Shown: positions 1 to 6,570 of the stretch, piece by piece
Position numbering within the stretch: the first letter of the stretch is position 1
Layout: the number at the start of each line of letters is the position of its first letter
IMG/VR virus record: IMGVR_UViG_3300030105_000210
Coordinates: 1-24,082 of that record
DNA: 24,082 nucleotides
Reading direction: 5' to 3' (one strand)
From: a virus
The notes under the pieces: model-generated
Seen by the model: the letters and a program-made list of their open reading frames with translations, nothing else
Told to the model about the DNA's origin: nothing
Database searches by the model: none
Position numbers and translations under genes: made by a program

Positions 1-2016
1 GGTGATAATAATGTTTTTGTTGGGTACGCTTCTGGAGACGCAACCACCACAGCGTCAAGTAACACAGCCGTTGGCAATGCTGCGTTAGGTGCTAACACCA
101 CAGGAGCTAATAATGTTGCATTAGGTACTTATGCTTTAGACGCTAACACAACGGCAGACAACAACGTAGCCCTTGGTAGAGAGGCTTTAACAGAAAACAC
201 CACAGGTGCAAACAATGTTGCCATCGGCTCTTATGCTTTAGACGCTAATACGACAGCAGCAAACAACACAGCCGTGGGATTTCAATCTTTATCAGCAAAC
301 ACCACAGGTGCTTCAAACGTAGCTGTTGGTCATAATTCTTTAGGTGCTAACACCACAGCAGAAAACAATACTGCTGTCGGACAAGCAACATTAGACGCTA
401 ACACCACAGGTGATTCAAACACTGGTTTAGGTGCTATGGCTTTATCTGCCAATACTACGGCTGATAACAACACAGCAGTTGGAACATCTGCAATGGAAGC
501 CAACACCACAGGAGCTAATAACACAGCAGTTGGTGTTTATGCTTTAGACGCTAACACCACAGCAGAAAACAACACAGGTATTGGTTATAATGCTTTAACA
601 GCCAACACCACAGGAACTGCTAATACTGCTGTAGGTATGGAATCTTTAAAAGCTAACACCACAGCTTCAAACAACACAGCAGTTGGCTTAAGTGCTTTGG
701 AAGTAAACACCACAGGAGCAGGTAACACAGCAGTGGGTAAAAGTGCTTTAGACGCTAATACTACTGGTTCAAACAATGTGGCAGTGGGTGTAGATTGTCT
801 AGGTGCTAATACTACTGGTGAAGAAAATACAGCAATGGCTCCGAACTTTGCTTTAGGTGCGAATACAACTGGTGATGGTAATACGGCAGTAGGTAATCAA
901 GCCTTAAAAGCTAATACTACTGCTGATGACAATACAGCCGTTGGTAGGTATGCTTTAACCGCAAATACCACAGGAACAGGAAATACTGCTGTTGGTTCTA
1001 TAGCTTTAGATGCGATTACGACATCTAGCCATAACACTGCTGTTGGACATGAAGCGTTAACAAACGCTACTTCAGGAAGTGGCAATACAGCGTTAGGTAA
1101 AAGTACGATGACGGCTACAGTTACTGGCTCAAATAATGTTGCTGTTGGTTACACTGCATTGACTGCTATTACGTCAGCCTCTAATGTCGTGGCTGTTGGT
1201 CATAATGCCTTAGTTGCGAACACCACAGGTGCTTCAAATACAGCAGTTGGACAGAACGCTTTAGCTACTAACACCACAGGAACAGGTAATACTGCGGTAG
1301 GTCTGACTTGTTTAGACGCATGTACTACAGGTAGTACCAATACTGCTATGGGAATAGGTGCTGCTACAAGTCTTACAACAGGAGATAGTAATGTAGCAAC
1401 AGGTCGTTCTGCTTTGCAAGAAGTAACTACAGGGGATAAAAATACAGCTATCGGTAATGATTCAGGAGGTGCTATAACAACAGGCAGCCATAACGTAATG
1501 ATTGGTAATGAAACTGGAAATTCTGGAAGTCCTGGTGGATTAATAACCACAGCAAGTAATACACTATGTATGGGAGCAAATGAAATTAGTGTTGCTCATA
1601 TTCAAGTAGATTGGACTATTGCTTCTGATAAACGAGATAAAACAGACGTAGAGCCTGTAAAAATGGGGCTAGAATTTATTAATCAATTAGAACCCGTTAC
1701 CTATCGTTGGGATAAACGTGCTAAATACATTGACAAGTTAGACCCTACAGTAGATTTAAACAAAGTAACTACTGACGGAACACATAAAGAAAGTTGGTTG
1801 GATGTAGGTTTCTTAGCACAAGACGTTGAAGCGTTAGAAGCTAAATACGGATATTTAATTGAAGATGAAACAAATCTTACAACAAATTTATCCGAAGACG
1901 GCAAACAGTATGGTTTAACTTACAATAAATTTACACCAATGTTAGTTAAAGCAGTACAAGAACTTTCCGCAAAAGTGGAAGAATTAGAAGATAAACTTAA
2001 TAATAAGGAGAAATAG
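1..2016 (+). CDS. Tail fibre/spike protein with 17-residue repeats and S74 chaperone domain (5' partial)
   Basis: The frame is open from base 1, so the internal ATG at 274 is not the true start and the N-terminus lies outside the window. At least 671 residues are present. The bulk is a 17-residue repeat (consensus ANTTGxxNTAVGxxALx), similar to the beta-roll head repeats of YadA-type trimeric adhesins. The C-terminus (about residues 535-671) is a peptidase S74 intramolecular chaperone, with the characteristic SDKRDK start: Ser at 1624-1626 and Lys five residues later at 1639-1641, matching the Ser/Lys dyad that releases the domain in endosialidase-type fibres. It ends in a coiled coil (LVKAVQELSAKVEELEDKL). 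Known for the family: the chaperone directs trimer folding, then cuts itself off. Inferred: a host-recognition fibre. Binding target unknown. Confidence 0.88.
   Translation, partial: GDNNVFVGYASGDATTTASSNTAVGNAALGANTTGANNVALGTYALDANTTADNNVALGREALTENTTGANNVAIGSYALDANTTAANNTAVGFQSLSANTTGASNVAVGHNSLGANTTAENNTAVGQATLDANTTGDSNTGLGAMALSANTTADNNTAVGTSAMEANTTGANNTAVGVYALDANTTAENNTGIGYNALTANTTGTANTAVGMESLKANTTASNNTAVGLSALEVNTTGAGNTAVGKSALDANTTGSNNVAVGVDCLGANTTGEENTAMAPNFALGANTTGDGNTAVGNQALKANTTADDNTAVGRYALTANTTGTGNTAVGSIALDAITTSSHNTAVGHEALTNATSGSGNTALGKSTMTATVTGSNNVAVGYTALTAITSASNVVAVGHNALVANTTGASNTAVGQNALATNTTGTGNTAVGLTCLDACTTGSTNTAMGIGAATSLTTGDSNVATGRSALQEVTTGDKNTAIGNDSGGAITTGSHNVMIGNETGNSGSPGGLITTASNTLCMGANEISVAHIQVDWTIASDKRDKTDVEPVKMGLEFINQLEPVTYRWDKRAKYIDKLDPTVDLNKVTTDGTHKESWLDVGFLAQDVEALEAKYGYLIEDETNLTTNLSEDGKQYGLTYNKFTPMLVKAVQELSAKVEELEDKLNNKEK
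40..1521 (+). repeat. About 29 tandem 51-bp (17-residue) fibre repeats
   Basis: Twenty-nine consecutive in-frame units, each 51 bp except one of 54 bp at 805-858. The first fourteen units (40-753) alternate strictly between a TTA-type and a TTG-type unit, giving a 34-residue (102-bp) higher-order period. After that, TTG-type units dominate and the last ten become degenerate towards the S74 domain. The protein pattern is conserved while synonymous codons vary, so this is a protein repeat under selection and not a recent DNA array. Confidence 0.9.
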
Positions 2017-2018
2017 AA

Positions 2019-2294
2019 ATGGCACAAACAGTAACAGAAGTCTTATCAGCAGGAACCGACTCGGTAACGCTGATAGACGAAGTAAAAGCTGGAACACACG
2101 ATGTAACAGGAATGACACAAGCCGAGATAAATGAAAGGGTGCAACGTAATGTTGACCACCTTTCAACTATCTTGCTTTACGCACCTGTAGATGCAAGTGA
2201 CGATACGCCAAACGTAGCAGGAGCAGCAGATAGTAAAAAAACTACACACGTTGCAGCCGTTACCACTGGTACAGATTACATAGCAGCAAACTAG
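2019..2294 (+). CDS. Small phage protein of unknown function
   Basis: 91 residues starting two bases after the fibre stop, with a strong AAGGAG ribosome site at 2004-2009. The sequence is acidic and Thr/Ala-rich, with no transmembrane segment or signal peptide. The middle (about residues 34-55, TQAEINERVQRNVDHLSTIL) looks helical; the C-terminal third is rich in Ala, Thr and Asp and may be extended or beta. I do not recognise the family. Its place directly behind the fibre gene suggests a virion or fibre-assembly accessory, but nothing in the sequence proves that. Confidence 0.7.
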   Translation: MAQTVTEVLSAGTDSVTLIDEVKAGTHDVTGMTQAEINERVQRNVDHLSTILLYAPVDASDDTPNVAGAADSKKTTHVAAVTTGTDYIAAN

Positions 2295-2302
2295 GAGATA
2301 AT

Positions 2303-2545
2303 ATGACTGAAGAAGCCGTAGTCTTTATAGACGATGAAGAGATAAAAGTATCTGAGTTGTCCGACCAACAGAAATACTTACACTCGCAATTACTGGACTT
2401 AAGAAACAAAGAAGCCAGTCTTAAATTCCAATTAGACCAAGTAGCTGCCAGTATGTCCGTGTTCCAAAGTGCTTTTGTGGAGGCTTCTAAAGAAGTCGCT
2501 GAAGAAGTTTTAGAAGAATCATCAACAACCGAAGAGGTAAATTAA
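2303..2545 (+). CDS. Small coiled-coil protein (DUF6447-like?)
   Basis: 80 residues; AGGAG at 2293-2297 overlaps the upstream stop and sits five bases before the ATG. A short beta-like N-terminus (VVFIDDEEIKVSELSDQQK) is followed by a heptad-like helix (residues 23-55) and an acidic tail rich in Glu and Val. The 'IDG/DEEI..SELSDQ...L..L..L' layout recalls small phage proteins grouped as DUF6447; I give this from memory and it is not verified. Role unknown. Position suggests a late-module accessory or assembly factor. Confidence 0.7.
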   Translation: MTEEAVVFIDDEEIKVSELSDQQKYLHSQLLDLRNKEASLKFQLDQVAASMSVFQSAFVEASKEVAEEVLEESSTTEEVN

Positions 2546-2710
2546 ATGGAAATGATTGTAAGCGCAGTAATGTATATAACAATGATAGTAACAGTAGCTA
2601 GTTTAATAGCAGCATCTACACCTACGCCTAAAGACGATGCTTGGATTGGCAAACTGTATAAGTTTGTGGATTTATTGGCTCTCAATATAGGCAAAGCTAA
2701 AGAGAAATAA
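2546..2710 (+). CDS. 54-residue membrane protein with TPTPKDD motif
   Basis: A complete short gene. Its ATG at 2546 follows the previous TAA (2543-2545) with no gap, and it ends at 2708-2710, one base before the next start. Residues 4-23 are hydrophobic (Met/Val/Ile/Ala-rich) and would span a membrane once. After that comes TPTPKDDAWIGKLYKFVD and a lysine-rich helical tail. The hydrophobic N-terminus plus a 'TPTPKDDxWxGKLY' segment is a pattern I recognise from many phage genomes, where its role is uncertain. A holin-like or virion/membrane role is possible. The reading frame exactly fills the space between two genes, which supports it being real. Confidence 0.8.
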   Translation: MEMIVSAVMYITMIVTVASLIAASTPTPKDDAWIGKLYKFVDLLALNIGKAKEK

Positions 2711-2711
2711 T

Positions 2712-4556
2712 ATGCCCCTAGCTAGGTACACATTAAAACCCGGCATAAATAAAGAAGGAACTTCTTATAGCAATGAAGGAAGTTGGTTTGATTGTGACAA
2801 AATAAGATTTAGACAAGGTAGACCAGAAAAAATAGGTGGATGGGCTAAAACTTCTATTAATTCTTATTTAGGTTCTGGAAGAAAATTACACCAATGGGTA
2901 GCTTTAGATAGCGATCAGTTTGTAGGGTTAGGAACACATTTAAAATTATATTTAAAACAAGGTAATGTCTTCAATGACATAACTCCTATAAGGGCAACTA
3001 CAACTAACGGCATTACTTTTGCAGCAACTGATGATTCTTCTACAATAACTGCTACAGATTCAAGTCATGGTGCAGGTGCAGGAGACTTTGTTACTATTGC
3101 AGGAGCAGCAAGTTTAGGTGGTTTAATAACAGCAGATGTTTTAAATCAAGAATATGAAATTGCTTCAGTTCCATCTACCAATACATATACATTTGTAGCA
3201 AAAGATACAGATGGAGATACTGTTACAGCTAACTCTAGTGATAGTGGTAATGGTGGTTCGGGGGTAGACGGAGTATATCAATTAAATAAAGGTGCAGATA
3301 ATTTTACAAATGGTTTAGGTTTTGGTTCTGGTTATTGGAATCAAAGTACTTGGGGAGGGGCTGTAAATAGTTTTACTTCACAATTAAGATTATGGACATT
3401 AGATAATTTTGGTGAAGATATGATATCTAATCCAAGAGGTGGTGGTTTATTTTATTGGGATAAATCAAATGGAGTAACTACAAGATCAATTAATTTTACA
3501 GCTTTATCTGGTGCTGCAGATGTACCAACTATTGCTAATCAAGTATTAGTATCAGAAATAGATAGGCATGTAGTTTGTTTAGGTGCAAATACTATAGGCA
3601 CTACAACACAAGACCCTATGTTAGTTAGATGGTCTAATCAAGAAGATGCAGCAATGTGGACACCTAAAACAGATAATACTGCTGGTAGTTTAAGATTGTC
3701 AGCTGGTTCAGAAATTATAGGTGGAATTAGAACTAGACAAGAAATTGCTATATTTACTGATAATGCTATATACAGTATGCAATACATTGGACCACCATTT
3801 ATATTTGGTATTAATCTAGTTACTGAAGGTGTAAGCATGGTATCACCACAAGCTGCAATCAATGCTAATAACGCTATATACTTTATGGATCAAGATAATT
3901 TTTATGTATATTCAGGAAGCGTACAATCTTTGCCTTGTTCTGTAAGAGCATATGTATTTGATGATTTTAATTACGGACAAACTTGGAAAGTACATGCAAC
4001 TAGAAATGCACAATTTAACGAAGTAACATGGTTCTATTGCTCAAGTGACTCTTTAGAAATAGATAGATACGTTACTTATAATTACTTAGAACAAAATTGG
4101 ACTATAGGAACAATGGCAAGAACTGCTTGGATAGATGCTGGTTCTTCTACTGACACACCTATAGGTGCTGGTTCAAGTGGAACAACAACTAATTATTTAT
4201 ATAATCAAGAAACAGGCTCTAATGATGATGGCTCTGCTATGACAGCTTATATAGAGAGTGCTGACTTTGATGCTGGTGATGGCGATCAATTTATGTTTAT
4301 TAAAAGATTAATACCAGATGTTTCTTTTATAGGAACAGAAACTAATCCTGTATTAACTTATTCAATTAAAACAAGAGACTATCCATTAGGCAGTTTAAAC
4401 ACTGCAACAACTGCAACAGTAACTACAGATACAGGTGTTGCTTATGTCAGAGCAAGAGCAAGACAAATGAGAGTAAGAATAGAAAGCATTGATGCTGATA
4501 ATACATGGCGACTAGGTGATACTAGGTTTGATATCAAAGAAGATGGAAGAAGATGA
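2712..4556 (+). CDS. P22 gp10-like packaged-DNA stabilisation / head-completion protein
   Basis: 614 residues. The N-terminus (LARYTLKPGINKEGTSYSNE, then WFDCDKIRFRQGRPEKIGGW, residues 3-44) is the signature of the P22 gp10-like DNA-stabilising family common in podoviruses. Family role: after packaging, it binds the portal-neck assembly, plugs the exit channel and carries the tail fibre or needle. P22 gp10 is about 470 residues; the extra length here is partly a Thr/Ser/Gly-rich beta-like insert at about residues 95-185. No signal peptide. It lies directly after three small genes and overlaps the next gene by four bases (ATGA). Family assignment is by remembered similarity; the internal insert has no assigned role. 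Confidence 0.82.
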   Translation: MPLARYTLKPGINKEGTSYSNEGSWFDCDKIRFRQGRPEKIGGWAKTSINSYLGSGRKLHQWVALDSDQFVGLGTHLKLYLKQGNVFNDITPIRATTTNGITFAATDDSSTITATDSSHGAGAGDFVTIAGAASLGGLITADVLNQEYEIASVPSTNTYTFVAKDTDGDTVTANSSDSGNGGSGVDGVYQLNKGADNFTNGLGFGSGYWNQSTWGGAVNSFTSQLRLWTLDNFGEDMISNPRGGGLFYWDKSNGVTTRSINFTALSGAADVPTIANQVLVSEIDRHVVCLGANTIGTTTQDPMLVRWSNQEDAAMWTPKTDNTAGSLRLSAGSEIIGGIRTRQEIAIFTDNAIYSMQYIGPPFIFGINLVTEGVSMVSPQAAINANNAIYFMDQDNFYVYSGSVQSLPCSVRAYVFDDFNYGQTWKVHATRNAQFNEVTWFYCSSDSLEIDRYVTYNYLEQNWTIGTMARTAWIDAGSSTDTPIGAGSSGTTTNYLYNQETGSNDDGSAMTAYIESADFDAGDGDQFMFIKRLIPDVSFIGTETNPVLTYSIKTRDYPLGSLNTATTATVTTDTGVAYVRARARQMRVRIESIDADNTWRLGDTRFDIKEDGRR

Positions 4557-4723
4557 CAACAGATAACTTCAATGTAAAGACTCCTTTAGAATTACCTAAA
4601 GCAGAATATGATCAACAATATTTTATAAGGATCATTAATCAACTGCGTTTAAACTTCCAACAGTTTAATTCGCCAACAGAAATAAGAGAAGTACAAGATA
4701 CTTATAATTGGTTTATATCTTAA
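4553..4723 (+). CDS. Small phage protein (56 residues), unknown function
   Basis: Starts in an ATGA overlap with the gp10-like gene and ends at TAA 4721-4723, which overlaps the next ATG by one base (TAATG). Both junctions fit tight coupling, and the frame is intact with sensible composition. Contains LPKAEYDQQYFIRIINQLRL followed by FQQFNSPTEI; the middle is probably a single amphipathic helix. No membrane segment or Cys. Short proteins of this kind often sit behind gp10-like genes in marine phages. Its role is unknown; neck or fibre adaptor is a guess from position only. Confidence 0.72.
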   Translation: MTTDNFNVKTPLELPKAEYDQQYFIRIINQLRLNFQQFNSPTEIREVQDTYNWFIS

Positions 4724-5055
4724 TGGCAAATAACTATAAACAAGTATTAACAACTCTAACAAGTACAAGTGCAACAAGTGTATATACAGTACCTGATGAT
4801 AAGGTTGCTATAGTTAAGACATTAAGTGCATACAATGTAGATGGCAGTAGTGCCATGACATTAACAGTTCAAGTGACAGATACAAGCGCAAGTGCTACAG
4901 TTACTTGGGATATTGAATCTATTGCTGCGACAACTCGTAAAGGTTTTTTAACCAATGGAGAGGTTTTAGTTTTAGATGAATCAGATATAATAAAGTTAAC
5001 TGCGAGTACAGCTGACAAATTTCACATCGTAATAGGTGTGTTGGAAACAGATTAG
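4723..5055 (+). CDS. Small beta-rich structural-type protein
   Basis: 110 residues from the ATG at 4723 (MANNYKQVLTTLTSTSATSV). An in-frame TTG at 4708 would add five residues, but the ATG in a TAATG stop-start overlap is the better start. Alternating Thr/Val/Ser strands (TLTVQVTDTSASATVTW, GEVLVLDESDIIKLTAS) suggest a beta-sandwich of the sort seen in phage neck, tail-adaptor or decoration proteins. No signal peptide or membrane helix. Structural role is inferred from fold character and from its position between the head-completion gene and the internal-protein genes. Confidence 0.72.
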   Translation: MANNYKQVLTTLTSTSATSVYTVPDDKVAIVKTLSAYNVDGSSAMTLTVQVTDTSASATVTWDIESIAATTRKGFLTNGEVLVLDESDIIKLTASTADKFHIVIGVLETD

Positions 5056-5064
5056 GAGACCACT

Positions 5065-6570
5065 ATGAGTAATTTTCCATTACAAAAAACTGCACAACAA
5101 CTAGCGACCCAAGGTCGTTATGGCGATTCAATGTTAGTACACATGAATCCTATAGAAGTTAATGCTTTGGCACAATTATCCCCAACAGGACAGCTAACAA
5201 CTAACCCTGCAACTGGGCAACCAGAGGCGTTTCTTCCCCTTTTAGGTTCTTTGCTTGCACCAAGTTTGTTAGGTGCAGCAGGTATTGGTGCTTCTTTAAG
5301 TCCTCTAGTAGCAGGAGCAATAGGTACTGGAATAGGTACTATAGCTGAAGGTGGTAGTCTTAAAGAAGGTTTAACTGCTGGGCTTATGGGTGGTTTAACA
5401 GGTGGTTTACTAGGTAAAATGATGCCTGTAGCTGGTGCTGATATTACAGGTGCAGCTGGAGAAATTACACAAGCAGCAGTACCTGATGTAAGTACAATAG
5501 GAAAATTAGCAGAAGCTACTGGTCCTTCACAACAAGCAATAACACAACTTGGTGCAGCACCTCAAGGATTTTTAGGTAATGTTAGTAGTCAATTAGGATT
5601 AACTCAAGGAGCAACGCCAGATATGTTAAGTGGGGCAATGGGAGCAGCCCCTACAGGGTTAACACAAGGGCAAGCTTTAATGGGTAATCTACCACAAGCA
5701 GCATCAGGTATGGTTGGTGAAATGTACGTGCCATACGATATGGATATGCCAGAAGAAGAAAATCCATACCCATACGAAGGACCATACATGCCTTCAGAAC
5801 AAAGAACTATGACTGGTGGATTTGATCCTATGGCTTCAGCATTTACAGGCGAGCAAGACATGATAGGTGGAAATGTTTTTCCTGATGCACCTAATTTTGC
5901 TGGCGGTGGAATGATAGAAAATCTTCCGGGTCTAGGTATGATAAAAAACATGATAGATGGTGGTCATATAGGAATCCTTCCTATGTTGTATGATCAATAT
6001 AAAAATCGTGACGATGAAGAAGAAGAAGTAGAATCTTTCAGATATGGAGGACAAGTTAATCCTCCTATGGGTAGTGGTCCAAAACCAATGCTCCCCCCTA
6101 GACCTAGACCTATGCCTCAAGAGTCTAGGGTAAGAAGAGGACCCGGATATGCTTATGGTGGTCTTTTAAAAATGGCTAATGGTGGATCACCTGCACAAAG
6201 ACAAATAGAAGAAGGAGCAGAAACTTTAGAAAGACGAGCGCAAGATGAAATGATAGCTAGACAATTACAAGGTGCTATGTCTGCACCAATGGTTGATCCA
6301 ACAGGACAAGGGCGAAAATCTTTAAATGAAGTTATGACACCACAGCCTTATCAAGCACCATCAATATCAGAAATACAAGGTATACAAAGCGGAGCATTAG
6401 ATAGACTGTTTACTCCATCAGACCCAGATAATGCAATAGACAGAGGTAGTGCTACATTTAATAGAAAATATAATCCTATAGTTAGAGGTATAGAAGCTAT
6501 TGCTCCATATCCAACTAAAGCTGGTTTAGAAATTTATGAAGCTATTGACGAATTTAGAAAAAGAAAATAA
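5065..6570 (+). CDS. Hydrophobic Gly/Ala-rich virion protein (probable internal/ejection protein)
   Basis: 501 residues; AGGAG at 5054-5058 overlaps the upstream TAG, six bases before the ATG. The N-terminus carries GDSMLVHMNPIEV (residues 20-32) and then TTNPATGQPEAF. I recognise this pair ('MLVHMxPxEV', 'L..NP.TG.PEA') from many marine phage virion proteins without an assigned function. Residues 55-128 are a long Gly/Ala/Leu hydrophobic tract that could insert into a membrane. The middle is acidic and Tyr/Pro/Met-rich. Residues 365-374 are GGLLKMANGG, nearly repeated in the gene at 11015. Inferred role: internal protein released on DNA ejection; tape-measure-like function is an alternative. 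The stop overlaps the next ATG (TAATG at 6570). Confidence 0.75.
   Translation: MSNFPLQKTAQQLATQGRYGDSMLVHMNPIEVNALAQLSPTGQLTTNPATGQPEAFLPLLGSLLAPSLLGAAGIGASLSPLVAGAIGTGIGTIAEGGSLKEGLTAGLMGGLTGGLLGKMMPVAGADITGAAGEITQAAVPDVSTIGKLAEATGPSQQAITQLGAAPQGFLGNVSSQLGLTQGATPDMLSGAMGAAPTGLTQGQALMGNLPQAASGMVGEMYVPYDMDMPEEENPYPYEGPYMPSEQRTMTGGFDPMASAFTGEQDMIGGNVFPDAPNFAGGGMIENLPGLGMIKNMIDGGHIGILPMLYDQYKNRDDEEEEVESFRYGGQVNPPMGSGPKPMLPPRPRPMPQESRVRRGPGYAYGGLLKMANGGSPAQRQIEEGAETLERRAQDEMIARQLQGAMSAPMVDPTGQGRKSLNEVMTPQPYQAPSISEIQGIQSGALDRLFTPSDPDNAIDRGSATFNRKYNPIVRGIEAIAPYPTKAGLEIYEAIDEFRKRK

Noticed and set aside
274-276. ATG 274 as the start of the fibre gene
   Set aside because: The same frame is open from base 1 and already encodes the repeat upstream, so this Met is internal.
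40-1521. Regular 51-bp spacing that could suggest a CRISPR-like or satellite array
   Set aside because: The repeat is in frame throughout one open gene, has no spacers, and synonymous codons vary while the protein pattern stays; it is a fibre protein repeat.
330-1550. Several antisense frames with repeated 'PTAVL..PVV' patterns
   Set aside because: They mirror the fibre repeat on the other strand and share its period; no independent coding evidence.
4708-4710. TTG 4708 as the start of the small beta-rich protein
   Set aside because: The in-frame ATG at 4723 lies in a TAATG overlap and gives a normal N-terminus; the TTG lacks a ribosome site.
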